This document shows, piece after piece, positions 8,549 to 17,046 of a DNA stretch of 64,000 nt. The notes beneath the pieces are model-generated. The model was not told where the DNA came from. It did no database searches and worked only from the letters and a program-made list of their open reading frames with translations. The DNA is from Streptomyces sp. PKU-EA00015. Lineage in GTDB: Bacteria; Actinomycetota; Actinomycetes; Streptomycetales; Streptomycetaceae. Where the stretch lies: NCBI RefSeq assembly GCF_013387495.1, contig NZ_JABZEE010000005.1, forward strand, positions 124,001-188,000. The letters run 5' to 3'. The translations under genes were made by a program, and so were the position numbers. Each line of letters starts with the position of its first letter. Position 1 is the first letter of the stretch.

Positions 8549-10171
8549 GTGAGCGTCACCATCACCCCAGTCGACACCCCGCAGCCCGCCCGCGCGGCCG
8601 GCCGCCCGCTGATCCGGCGGTTCGTACGGCCCGGAGCCGCGGCCCTGTCAGGGGTGCTGCTCTACCTGAGCTTCCCGCCGAGGCCCCTGTGGTGGCTGGC
8701 TGTCCCCGCGTTCGCGCTGCTCGGCTGGGCCCTGCGCGGACGGCGGCCGCGGGTGGCGCTGGGCCTCGGCTACCTGACCGGCCTGGGTTTCCTGCTCCCC
8801 CTGCTCGTCTGGACCGGCGAGGAGGTCGGCGCGGTCCCGTGGCTGGCGCTCGCCGCCGTCGAGGCGCTGTTCGTCGCGATGACCTGTGGGGGCATGGCCG
8901 TCGTCTCGCGCCTGCCCGCGTGGCCGGTGTGGGGCGCGGCGGTGTGGATCGCCGGAGAGGCGGCCCGCGCCAGGGTGCCGTTCGGCGGCTTCCCCTGGGG
9001 GAAGATCGCGTTCGGACAGGCGGACGGCCTCTTCCTGCCGCTGGCCGCCGTCGGCGGCACGCCCGTGCTGAGCTTCGCCGTCGTCCTGTGCGGACTGGGG
9101 CTGTACGAAACCGCGCGGCAGATGGCGGCGCGCCGCCGCACCGGCAGCGTGCGGCGCGGGGCGGCGGCCGCCGCGCTGCTGGCTCTCGCGCTGCCGCTCG
9201 TGGGGGCCCTGTGCGCCCGGCCGCTCGTCGACGACGCCGCCGAGGACGGCACCGCGACCGTCGCCGCCGTCCAGGGCAACGTGCCCCGCCTCGGTCTCGA
9301 CTTCAACGCCCAGCGCCGGGCGGTCCTCGACAACCATGCGCAGCGCACCGAGCAGCTGGCCGACGACGTGGCGGCGGGCAGGGCGCCGAAGCCCGACTTC
9401 GTGCTCTGGCCGGAGAACTCCTCCGACCTCGACCCCTACCGCAACGCCGACGCCCGCCTCGTCATCGACGACGCCGTCATGGCCATCGGCGTCCCGACCG
9501 TCGTCGGCGCCGTGCTCACCCCCGAGACGGGCCCGCTCCGCAACACGCTGATCGAGTGGGACCCGCGCCGGGGCCCCGTCGACACCTACGACAAGCGCCA
9601 CGTCCAGCCGTTCGGCGAGTACATCCCGCTGCGTCCGATCGTACGGATCCTCAACTCCGACGTGGACCGCGTCAGCCGCGACTTCGGTCCGGGGCACGAG
9701 GTCGGCGTCTTCGACCTGGCGGGGACGCGGGTCGGGCTCGTCACCTGCTTCGAGGCGGCGTTCGACGACGCGGCCCGCGACACGGTCACCCATGGCGCGC
9801 AGCTCATCTCCGTGCCCAGCAACAACGCCACCTTCGGCCGCAGCGAGATGACCTACCAGCAGCTGGCCATGTCGCGCGTGCGGGCCGTGGAGCACAGCCG
9901 GTCCGTCGTCGTCCCCGTCACCAGCGGCGTCAGCGCCGTGATCATGCCGGACGGCGAGATCGTCCAGGAGACGCGCATGTTCACGCCCGACGCGCTTGTC
10001 GCCGAGGTGCCGCTGCGCTCCTCCCTCACGCCCGCCACCCGGCTCGGCGTCTGGCCCGAGGTGGCCCTGCTGCTCCTCGCGGCCGCCGCAGTGGGCAAGG
10101 CCGTCACCGATGCCGTACGCGAACGGCGCGAGCGCGCGGCCGCCGCAGTGGAACAGGGCGCCGGCGCCTGA
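8549..10171 (+). CDS. lnt: Apolipoprotein N-acyltransferase
   Basis: 540 aa polytopic membrane enzyme that adds the third acyl chain to the N-terminal Cys of lipoproteins. The N-terminal 220 residues hold about six hydrophobic segments. The C-terminal carbon-nitrogen hydrolase domain has the catalytic triad Glu289 ('WPENSS'), Lys349 ('DKRHVQPFGEYIP') and Cys400 ('LVTCFEAAFDD'), in spacing like that of E. coli Lnt. A final membrane segment is near residues 500-520. GTG 8549 is chosen because TAGACT lies 7 nt upstream; the frame is open upstream to 8480. It is followed by a NUDIX gene 42 nt later with its own -10 box. Confidence 0.9.
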   Translation: MSVTITPVDTPQPARAAGRPLIRRFVRPGAAALSGVLLYLSFPPRPLWWLAVPAFALLGWALRGRRPRVALGLGYLTGLGFLLPLLVWTGEEVGAVPWLALAAVEALFVAMTCGGMAVVSRLPAWPVWGAAVWIAGEAARARVPFGGFPWGKIAFGQADGLFLPLAAVGGTPVLSFAVVLCGLGLYETARQMAARRRTGSVRRGAAAAALLALALPLVGALCARPLVDDAAEDGTATVAAVQGNVPRLGLDFNAQRRAVLDNHAQRTEQLADDVAAGRAPKPDFVLWPENSSDLDPYRNADARLVIDDAVMAIGVPTVVGAVLTPETGPLRNTLIEWDPRRGPVDTYDKRHVQPFGEYIPLRPIVRILNSDVDRVSRDFGPGHEVGVFDLAGTRVGLVTCFEAAFDDAARDTVTHGAQLISVPSNNATFGRSEMTYQQLAMSRVRAVEHSRSVVVPVTSGVSAVIMPDGEIVQETRMFTPDALVAEVPLRSSLTPATRLGVWPEVALLLLAAAAVGKAVTDAVRERRERAAAAVEQGAGA

Positions 10172-10200
10172 CCTCCGCGGTCGACGCCGGGGCCGCCCGT

Positions 10201-10206
10201 TAGGGT
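10201..10206 (+). promoter_or_regulatory. -10 box TAGGGT, leaderless start of the NUDIX gene
   Basis: TAGGGT lies 7 nt before ATG 10214. Confidence 0.5.
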
Positions 10207-10213
10207 CGCGGGC

Positions 10214-10696
10214 ATGGGCACGCCTGACTTCATCCGCGAGATCCGGGCCACCGCAGGCCACCAGCTGCTGTTCCTGCCGGGGGTCAGCGCCGTCGTCCTC
10301 GACGACGAGGGGCGCGTGCTGCTCGGCAGACGCGCGGACACCGGCAAGTGGTCGGTCATCGGCGGTATCCCGGAGCCGGGCGAGGAGCCGGCCAGGACCG
10401 CGGAGCGCGAGGTGTTCGAGGAGACGGCCGTACGATGCGTCGCCGAGCGGGTCGTCCTCGTACAGGCGCTGCCCGAGCCGGTCACCTACCCCAACGGGGA
10501 CCGCTGCCAGTACATGGACATCACCATGCGCTGCCGGGCGGTCGGCGGCGACGCCCGGGTCAACGACGACGAATCGCTCGAGGTGGGCTGGTTCCCGATC
10601 GACTCGCTGCCGCAACTCCAGGAGTTCGCCCTGTTCCGGATCAAGCAGGCGCTGACCGAAGGACCAGCATGGTTCCACCCCACCACTGAGCTGTGA
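10214..10696 (+). CDS. NUDIX hydrolase
   Basis: 160 aa. The NUDIX box runs through 'GIPEPGEEPARTAEREVFEE' (residues about 53-72), with the expected Gly-x5-Glu-x7-Arg-Glu-x2-Glu-Glu spacing, and so should bind divalent metal and hydrolyse a nucleoside diphosphate linked to X. The domain spans almost the whole protein. The specific substrate cannot be read from the sequence. It is preceded by lnt and followed, after its own -10 box, by bdhA. Confidence 0.88.
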   Translation: MGTPDFIREIRATAGHQLLFLPGVSAVVLDDEGRVLLGRRADTGKWSVIGGIPEPGEEPARTAEREVFEETAVRCVAERVVLVQALPEPVTYPNGDRCQYMDITMRCRAVGGDARVNDDESLEVGWFPIDSLPQLQEFALFRIKQALTEGPAWFHPTTEL

Positions 10697-10738
10697 AGTA
10701 TGGGCGCTGACCACATCGGTGGGGTAGTGATCGCTGCC

Positions 10739-10744
10739 TAGGGT
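10739..10744 (+). promoter_or_regulatory. -10 box TAGGGT, leaderless start of the SDR gene
   Basis: TAGGGT lies 6 nt before ATG 10751. Confidence 0.5.
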
Positions 10745-10750
10745 GCACAC

Positions 10751-11554
10751 ATGACCGCGCCCATCACCTCAGGTCCCGCAGAGCCCTCCGTCCTTCTCGA
10801 CCTCGGCGGCCGCACCGCCCTGGTCACCGGTGCCGCGGGCGGCATCGGCCACGCCTGCGCGCTGCGGCTCGCGGCCGCGGGCGCGAAGGTCAGAGCCGTC
10901 GACCGCGACGCCGAGGGGCTGGCCGCGCTGGTGGAGCGGGCCGGTGGACTCGCCGGCGCCGTCGAGGCGCGGGTGCTCGACCTCACCGACCTCGACGCCG
11001 CCGAGGCCGTCGCCGCGGGCGCGGACATCCTCGTCAACAACGCTGGACTGCAACTCGTCCGCCCCATCGAGGAGTTCCCGCCGGACGTCTTCCACACCGT
11101 GCTCACCGTCATGCTGGAAGCGCCGTTCCGCCTGATCAGGGGCGCGCTGCCGCACATGTACGCGCAGGGTTGGGGGCGGATCGTCAACATCTCCTCCGTA
11201 CACGGGCTGCGGGCCTCCGCCTTCAAGTCCGCCTATGTGGCCGCCAAACACGGCCTGGAGGGCCTGTCCAAGACCGCGGCCCTCGAAGGCGCACCCCACG
11301 GAGTGACGTCGGTGTGCGTCAATCCGGGCTATGTGCGCACGCCCCTGGTCGAGAAGCAGATCGCCGACCAGGCGGCCGCACACTCCCTGCCCGAGGAACG
11401 CGTCCTGACCGACGTCCTCCTCAAGGACTCGGCGATCAAGCGCCTCGTCGAACCGGACGAGGTCGCCGAGGCCGTGCTGTACCTGTGCTCCCCGCAGGCC
11501 GCGTTCATCACCGGCACCTCCCTGGCCCTCGACGGCGGATGGACCGCCCACTGA
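10751..11554 (+). CDS. bdhA: 3-hydroxybutyrate dehydrogenase (SDR family)
   Basis: 267 aa classical short-chain dehydrogenase. Visible motifs are the NAD-binding TGAAGGIG, NNAG, the catalytic Ser in 'NISSVHG', 'YVAAK' and 'NPGYVRTPLVEKQI'. The last motif and the 'SAFKSAYVAAKHGLEGLSKTA' region are characteristic of bacterial D-3-hydroxybutyrate dehydrogenases, which oxidise 3-hydroxybutyrate to acetoacetate. The GAF/PucR-type regulator follows in the same direction, and an MHS-family carboxylate transporter is convergent beyond it, which fits use of hydroxybutyrate or a related acid. The specific substrate is inferred from family resemblance. Confidence 0.82.
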   Translation: MTAPITSGPAEPSVLLDLGGRTALVTGAAGGIGHACALRLAAAGAKVRAVDRDAEGLAALVERAGGLAGAVEARVLDLTDLDAAEAVAAGADILVNNAGLQLVRPIEEFPPDVFHTVLTVMLEAPFRLIRGALPHMYAQGWGRIVNISSVHGLRASAFKSAYVAAKHGLEGLSKTAALEGAPHGVTSVCVNPGYVRTPLVEKQIADQAAAHSLPEERVLTDVLLKDSAIKRLVEPDEVAEAVLYLCSPQAAFITGTSLALDGGWTAH

Positions 11555-11624
11555 CGGCGGGCGCGGCCGCCGAGGGCGGCCGCCCGGTTGTCCACAGGGC
11601 TGGCGCGACCCCGCCCGCGCCGGG

Positions 11625-11630
11625 TAATCC
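11625..11630 (+). promoter_or_regulatory. -10 box TAATCC, leaderless start of the GAF regulator
   Basis: TAATCC lies 7 nt before ATG 11638; no Shine-Dalgarno sequence is present. Confidence 0.4.
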
Positions 11631-11637
11631 TGTGTCC

Positions 11638-13539
11638 ATGTCCCTGGATCAAGCCGCCTACCTGGAGCTCCTCGCCCGCGGCGCCGCAGCCGAGGCCTAC
11701 GACAGGCCCGTGCTCCTCGCGCGGGCCCACGGCGCCGACGCCGAGTCGCTCGCCGCCGTCGAGCACGCCAAGCAGCTCGCGCTGCGGGTCCGTGCCGAGC
11801 TGGAGGGCCGCAGGCGGCGGGAGGCGGAGCTGTCCGCGCTGTTCGAGACGGCGCACGACCTGGCCGGTCTGCGCGACCTCGACGCCGTGCTGCGCGCGAT
11901 CGTGCAGCGCGCCCGTTCCCTCCTGGGCACCGAGGTCGCCTACCTCAGCCTCAACGACCCCGTCGCCGGCGACACCTACATGCGGGTCACCGAGGGGTCG
12001 GTCTCGGCGCGTTTCCAGCAGCTCCGGCTCGGCATGGGGGAGGGCCTCGGCGGCCTCGTCGCGCAGACGGCCCGCCCGTATGTGACCGACAGCTACTTCG
12101 GCGACGCCCGGTTCGAGCACACCGGGCCGATCGACGCGGCCGTCAGGGACGAGGGGCTGGTCGCCATCCTCGGCGTGCCGCTGACGCTCGGGAGCCAGGT
12201 CATCGGCGTGCTGTTCGCCGCGGACCGCCGCGCCCGCGTCTTCGAACGGGAACAGGTCGCGCTGCTCGCCTCGTTCGCCGCACACGCCGCCGTGGCCATC
12301 GACACGGCGAACCTGCTCGCCGAGACGCGCTCCGCCCTGTCCGAGCTGGAGCGGGCCCACGCGATCATCCAGGAGCACAGCGGCGTCATCGAGCGCGCGT
12401 CGGAGGTGCACGACCGGCTCACCGAACTGGTGCTGCGCGGCGGCGGTGTCGACGACGTGGCCGCGGCGCTCTCCGAAGTCCTGGACGGCACGGTCGAGTT
12501 CACCGAGCACGGTCCACAGCTCACCGCGGCGGACGGCCGCGCGGGCCGCCACGGCGACGACTGGGTCGCCGAAGTCTCCGCGGGCGGCGAGGTGTTCGGT
12601 GCCCTCGTGCTGCGCGGTCACCCCGACCTCGACCCCGTCGACCAGCGCACCCTGGAGCGGGCAGCCATGGTCACCTCGCTGCTCCTGCTCGCCCGGCGAT
12701 CGGCGCACGACGCCGAACAGCGGGTCCGGGGCGAGCTGCTGGACGACCTGCTGGACGCGCCGGACCGCGACCCCCGCCTGCTGCGGGAGCGTGCGGCGCG
12801 GCTCCGCGCCGACCTGGACCTGCCCCACGTCGTGCTGGCGGGGCGGATCGACGGCCACCCGGACACCGGCTCCGCGGCCGGCCCCGAGTCGGCCGCGCGG
12901 GAGAGTGCGGACCGGCAGCGGCTGTGGTCGGCCGCCTCGCACCTGGCCGCGACCCGTTCCGGCCTCGCCGCGGCCCGGGACGGCGGCACGGTCCTGCTCC
13001 TCCCGCTCGGCCCCGACGACACCCCGGCCTCCCTCGCCCGCCAGACCGCCCGCCAACTGGCGGGCACACTGCGCGAGTCGGTGACCGTCGGGGCCTCGTC
13101 CCCGGTGGCCTCCCCGGCCGGCGACCCCGCTCCGATATCCGGCGCCTACGAGCAGGCGCGACGCTGCCTGGACGCGCTGCGCCTGCTCGGCCGCTCCGGA
13201 CAGGGCGCGGCCGCCGAGGACCTGGGCTTCCTCGGGCTGCTGCTGGCCGACCCCGGCGACATCGACGGCTTCGTGCACCGCACGATCGGCGAGGTCGTCG
13301 CGTACGATAGACGCCGCGGCACGGACCTGGTCGGCACCCTCGACGCGTACTTCGCCAGCGGCATGAGCCCGGCCCGTACGAAGGACGACCTGCACGTCCA
13401 CGTGAACACCGTCGCCCAGCGGCTCGAGCGCATCGGCCGGCTCCTGGGCCCCGACTGGCAGACGCCCGCCCGCGCCCTGGAGATCCAGCTGGCCCTGCGG
13501 CTGTACGGGATGTCCTCGGCGGTGGCGCACCGGGAATGA
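11638..13539 (+). CDS. GAF-domain transcriptional regulator with PucR-type C-terminal HTH
   Basis: 633 aa. A short helical N-terminus (about 1-60) leads to a GAF domain around residues 65-225 ('LDAVLRAIVQRARSLLGTEVAYLSL' onwards). After that come a coiled-coil-like stretch ('LSELERAHAIIQEHSGVIERASE'), a central GGDEF-like/CdaR-type region, and a C-terminal PucR HTH with 'TLDAYFASG' and 'LHVHVNTVAQRLERIGRLLG'. PucR/CdaR regulators sense small metabolites through their N-terminal domains. Its position directly after bdhA and facing the MHS transporter suggests that it controls them. It ends at a 16-bp hairpin shared with the convergent transporter. Confidence 0.82.
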   Translation: MSLDQAAYLELLARGAAAEAYDRPVLLARAHGADAESLAAVEHAKQLALRVRAELEGRRRREAELSALFETAHDLAGLRDLDAVLRAIVQRARSLLGTEVAYLSLNDPVAGDTYMRVTEGSVSARFQQLRLGMGEGLGGLVAQTARPYVTDSYFGDARFEHTGPIDAAVRDEGLVAILGVPLTLGSQVIGVLFAADRRARVFEREQVALLASFAAHAAVAIDTANLLAETRSALSELERAHAIIQEHSGVIERASEVHDRLTELVLRGGGVDDVAAALSEVLDGTVEFTEHGPQLTAADGRAGRHGDDWVAEVSAGGEVFGALVLRGHPDLDPVDQRTLERAAMVTSLLLLARRSAHDAEQRVRGELLDDLLDAPDRDPRLLRERAARLRADLDLPHVVLAGRIDGHPDTGSAAGPESAARESADRQRLWSAASHLAATRSGLAAARDGGTVLLLPLGPDDTPASLARQTARQLAGTLRESVTVGASSPVASPAGDPAPISGAYEQARRCLDALRLLGRSGQGAAAEDLGFLGLLLADPGDIDGFVHRTIGEVVAYDRRRGTDLVGTLDAYFASGMSPARTKDDLHVHVNTVAQRLERIGRLLGPDWQTPARALEIQLALRLYGMSSAVAHRE

Positions 13540-13649
13540 CCCCCGCGGCTCCCGCCGCCGTTCTTCAGGCCGGAGCGCGCCCTGCACATGGAGTCCCTCC
13601 TTGCGGCCCCGCACACGAAGCCCGTCTGCCTGGAGCCTGCGCCACACAT

Positions 13650-13686
13650 GAAGCCGCGCGGGACCGATGTGGTCCCGCGCGGCTTC
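13650..13686. terminator. Bidirectional terminator between convergent genes
   Basis: A 16-bp perfect stem (13650-13665 with 13671-13686) and a 5-nt loop (gatgt) lie between the stop of the GAF regulator at 13539 and that of the MFS gene at 13713. Confidence 0.8.
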
Positions 13687-13712
13687 GGGTGCGGTGGGGG
13701 AGGGGGCGCCGC

Positions 13713-15104
13713 TCAGGCGGTACGGGCGGCATCCGCCGACGGGGAGGACACGGAGTCCGCGGCGCCGTCGGAGCCGGGCTCCACGTCGTTGAGGTTCCGG
13801 TGCCTGGTCTCCTTGGCGCATGCGATCGCCACCACGGTGAGCAGGGCGGCGGCGATGACGTACAGGGCGATCGGCGTCGACGAGTGGTAGTCGGCGAGCA
13901 GGGCGGTCGCGATGAGCGGCGCGGGGGCCCCGGCGGCGACGGACGAGAACTGCGCGCCGATGGACGCCCCGGAGTAGCGCATCCGTGTCGCGAACATCTC
14001 GGAGAAGAACGCCGCCTGCGGCGCGTACATCGCCCCGTGCAGCACCAGACCGACGGTCACGGCCAGCAGCAGCGAACCGAAGCTGCCCTGGTCGATCAGC
14101 GCGAAGAAGGGGAACATCCACGCGCCGACGCCGATGGCGCCGATGAGGTAGACAGGCCGGCGGCCGATCCGGTCCGAGAGCGCGCCCCAGAGCGGGATCG
14201 CCGCGAAGTGGACAGCCGAGGCGATGAGTACGGCGTTGAGGGCGGTCTGCTTGCTCATCTCCACCGCGGTCGTCGCGTACACGAGGATGAACGCGGTGAT
14301 CACGTAGTAGCTGATGTTCTCCGCCATGCGCGCGCCCATGGCGACCAGCACATCGCGCCAGTGGTGGCGCAGCACGGCGACGAGCGGCATCTTCTCCACC
14401 TGACCGGCGGCTGCCTTGCGCTGCTCGGCCTGGGCCAGGGCGGCCTTGAAGACAGGCGATTCATCGACAGAGAGACGAATCCACAGGCCGACGATCACGA
14501 GGACTCCGGAGAGCAGGAACGGGATCCGCCATCCCCACGAGGTGAACGCGGCGTCCGAGAGCAGGGCGGTGAGCGCGGAGAGCACGCCCGTCGCGAGCAG
14601 TTGCCCGGCCGGCGCGCCGGTCTGCGGCCACGACGCCCAGAAACCGCGCCGTTCGGCGTCCCCGTGCTCGGACACGAGCAGGACGGCCCCGCCCCATTCA
14701 CCGCCGAGGGCGAAGCCCTGCACGAGGCGGAGGACGGTGAGCAGCACGGGGGCCGCGCTCCCGATGGTCGCGTGCGTGGGCAGCAGCCCGATCGCGAACG
14801 TGGCCCCGCCCATCATCAGCAGGCTGAGCACCAGCAGCTTCTTGCGTCCGAGCCGGTCACCGTAGTGCCCGAAGACGAGCGCCCCGAGCGGCCGGGCGGC
14901 GAAGCCGACCGCGTAGGTGAGGAAGGACAGCAGGGTGCCTACGAGCGGGTCGGACTCGGGGAAGAAGAGCTTGTTGAACACCAGCGCGGCGGCCGAGCCG
15001 TACAGGAAGAAGTCGTACCACTCGATGGTGGTGCCGATGAGGCTCGCGGCGACGATGCGCTTGAGCGAGTTCGGCGCTGGTGGAGCGGTCGCGGGGGAGG
15101 ACAT
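13713..15104 (-). CDS. MFS transporter, metabolite:H+ symporter (MHS) family
   Basis: 463 aa with about 12 predicted membrane helices. MHS signatures include 'GTTIEWYDFFLYG' near the N-terminus, 'GHYGDRLGRKKLL' in loop 2-3 and 'RLVQGFALGGEWGGAVL' in helix 5. Family members import carboxylates such as shikimate, alpha-ketoglutarate or citrate with protons. ATG 15104 (MSSPATAP) has AGGAAG 8 nt upstream and is preferred over the longer frame to 15149. It faces bdhA and its regulator across a shared terminator, so a short-chain hydroxy or keto acid is a plausible substrate. The substrate itself is not readable. Confidence 0.85.
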   Translation of the reverse strand: MSSPATAPPAPNSLKRIVAASLIGTTIEWYDFFLYGSAAALVFNKLFFPESDPLVGTLLSFLTYAVGFAARPLGALVFGHYGDRLGRKKLLVLSLLMMGGATFAIGLLPTHATIGSAAPVLLTVLRLVQGFALGGEWGGAVLLVSEHGDAERRGFWASWPQTGAPAGQLLATGVLSALTALLSDAAFTSWGWRIPFLLSGVLVIVGLWIRLSVDESPVFKAALAQAEQRKAAAGQVEKMPLVAVLRHHWRDVLVAMGARMAENISYYVITAFILVYATTAVEMSKQTALNAVLIASAVHFAAIPLWGALSDRIGRRPVYLIGAIGVGAWMFPFFALIDQGSFGSLLLAVTVGLVLHGAMYAPQAAFFSEMFATRMRYSGASIGAQFSSVAAGAPAPLIATALLADYHSSTPIALYVIAAALLTVVAIACAKETRHRNLNDVEPGSDGAADSVSSPSADAARTA

Positions 15105-15270
15105 CGGCACCACTTCCTGGCGTGTGCGGGGACGTTGACGTGTCGCCACACCGTAGAAACACGCAGGTCACGGGCACATGTGGTGGGACACCATAGTTCT
15201 GGGCGTGGGAGTGCGTGCGCCCACCATGGGGGCGGTGCGGCGTCACGCTCGAACAGAACCAGTAGCCCCG

Positions 15271-15289
15271 GCCGGCCGGGTTGGCCGGC
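15271..15289 (-). terminator. Short GC hairpin after the carboxylesterase
   Basis: GCCGGCC (15271-15277) pairs with GGCCGGC (15283-15289) around GGGTT, immediately past the stop at 15291. It is only a 7-bp stem, so termination is uncertain. Confidence 0.4.
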
Positions 15290-15290
15290 G

Positions 15291-16829
15291 CTACCGGCTG
15301 ATCAGCGGCAGCACGGGGAAGGTGTGGCTCTGCCAGATCAGGCGGGAGCGCTCTTCCGGGTAGGCGGTGACAGTCGACGGAATGTCGAAGAGCTGAACGA
15401 GGCGTTGACCGATGTCGTACGCGGGCCAGCCGGGGTCGCCGTGGGCGGCGAACGATGCCCATGCGGCGCGCATCCGGACGGACAGGGCCTCTGCCTCCGG
15501 GGAGGGCGTTTCACCGACCAGCATGGCAGGCTGGCCGCGGTTCAGGTTGCCGAAGACGAGTGGTACGTCCAGGCCGTGGCAGGCGCCGAGGGCGCCGCCC
15601 ATGCCCGGGGCCGGCCAGGCCAGCTCGTAGACATGCGCGCGGCCGCCGGCAGCCGTCTGGGCCTCGGCCAGGTGGAGCGACGGCATGCGGAACAGCCAGT
15701 CGGAATGGACCAGTTCGTACAGCTCGTCCGGGCTCGCCGCCGGGAAGGCGTCGCGGTAGCGGCGTGCGCCGTCCGGGCCGGGTGCGAAAACATGGAGGGC
15801 GTTCGCCGCCTGCTCCTCGCTCACCTCACCGAGCAGACCGTTGATGGCGGTGAACAGGCGCTGCTCGTCGCGGGTGTGGCCGACGAGGAGTTCGATGTCG
15901 CGGCCGGCGCCGTCGGTCAGGGCCTGCCACGGTGTGGCGGTCAGGACCTCGCCGTCGACCACGGGCGAGAAGGGGATCGTTCTGTGCGCGGGCCGGCCCC
16001 AGCGTTGCGCCCACTGGTCCATCTTGGCGCCGACCGTGTCACCGGCGGCGGACAGCCGGCGTGGGGCAACGCCGGACAGGTCGGCCACCGTGGGCCGCAG
16101 CCCCAGCTCGGCGGCGCAGGCGGCAGTGATGTCCGCGGCGAGATCCGGCGAGAAGAACGTGCCCGGCACGCTCTGCGCGACAGCCCGGCGGAAGAGCCCG
16201 GCCGCACGGCCCATCGCCAGCAGCGCGGCGACCGATCCCCCGCCCGCCGACTGCCCGAAAACCGTGACCCGGTCGGGGTCGCCGCCGAAGGCCCGGATGT
16301 TGTCGCGCACCCACTCGAGAGCGGCGACCTGGTCGAGCAGACCCCGGTTGGGAGGAGCCCCCTCGATCTGCGCGAAGCCCTCGATACCCACGCGGTAGTT
16401 GAACGTCACCACGACCACGCCACCGTCCCGCGCGAGCCGACCACCGTCGTACTCGGGGAGGCCGGACATGCCGATCACGTAGGCGCCGCCCTGGATCCAC
16501 ACCATCACCGGCAGCCCCGCGCCCGGGCCGGGTTCGGGCGACCAGACGTTGACCGTCAGCCAGTCGTCGCTCGCCGCGTCCTGCGACAACGCGTCCATGC
16601 CGAAATGCCCGCCCTGCGGGGGCGGCGGGCCGTACGAGAGGGCCTCCCGCACCCCGCTCCAGCCCCGCGCGGGTCGCGGAGCAGCGAAGCGCAACTCGCC
16701 GACCGGGGGCTCGGCGAACGGAATGCCACGAAAGACCGCCACACCCGCCTCCCGGCTGCCGCGCAGCCTTCCGGCCGCCGCGCGGACTCCGGGCTGGGTT
16801 CCGGATGGCTTGGACTCGCCGACGGTCAT
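15291..16829 (-). CDS. Type B carboxylesterase/lipase
   Basis: About 512 aa, the normal length for this alpha/beta hydrolase family. The N-terminal 'GVAVFRGIPFAEPPVGELRF', 'DWLTVNVWSP', the oxyanion 'WIQGGAYVIG' and the nucleophile motif 'VFGQSAGGGSV' (catalytic Ser) are all present. The acid and His lie further on. There is no signal peptide, so it is probably cytoplasmic. Substrates would be carboxylic esters, possibly aromatic or antibiotic-type esters. ATG 16829 has AAAGGC upstream; GTG 16832 is equally possible. It is transcribed towards the MHS transporter but separated by a hairpin and about 190 nt. Confidence 0.87.
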   Translation of the reverse strand: MTVGESKPSGTQPGVRAAAGRLRGSREAGVAVFRGIPFAEPPVGELRFAAPRPARGWSGVREALSYGPPPPQGGHFGMDALSQDAASDDWLTVNVWSPEPGPGAGLPVMVWIQGGAYVIGMSGLPEYDGGRLARDGGVVVVTFNYRVGIEGFAQIEGAPPNRGLLDQVAALEWVRDNIRAFGGDPDRVTVFGQSAGGGSVAALLAMGRAAGLFRRAVAQSVPGTFFSPDLAADITAACAAELGLRPTVADLSGVAPRRLSAAGDTVGAKMDQWAQRWGRPAHRTIPFSPVVDGEVLTATPWQALTDGAGRDIELLVGHTRDEQRLFTAINGLLGEVSEEQAANALHVFAPGPDGARRYRDAFPAASPDELYELVHSDWLFRMPSLHLAEAQTAAGGRAHVYELAWPAPGMGGALGACHGLDVPLVFGNLNRGQPAMLVGETPSPEAEALSVRMRAAWASFAAHGDPGWPAYDIGQRLVQLFDIPSTVTAYPEERSRLIWQSHTFPVLPLISR

Positions 16830-17046
16830 CACAACTGCCTTTCAGACAGGAGGAGAGGGCTCGCGGGCCCCAACCCTGCGGATCCTCCACCGCGGTTGGA
16901 TGCCGCGCCAGCGATTTACGGATGACTCGGATTGCTGGAGCCGGGCCTCCGCCGACTTGATCATCACCGTCGCCCGGGACAAGGCTCGCGCGGTGTTCCG
17001 CACGTGAGTGAACGCGGCTGAACGCGCGGTCCGGACCTCTGAGGCC

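Noticed and set aside
11329..14121. Minus-strand ORF of 930 codons opposite the GAF regulator
   Set aside because: It is a high-GC open-frame artefact with no motif, and it would run through the convergent terminator at 13650.
13536..16925. Plus-strand ORF of 1129 codons across the MFS and esterase genes
   Set aside because: Both minus-strand genes have complete catalytic or transport motifs. The plus-strand product is low-complexity and matches no family.
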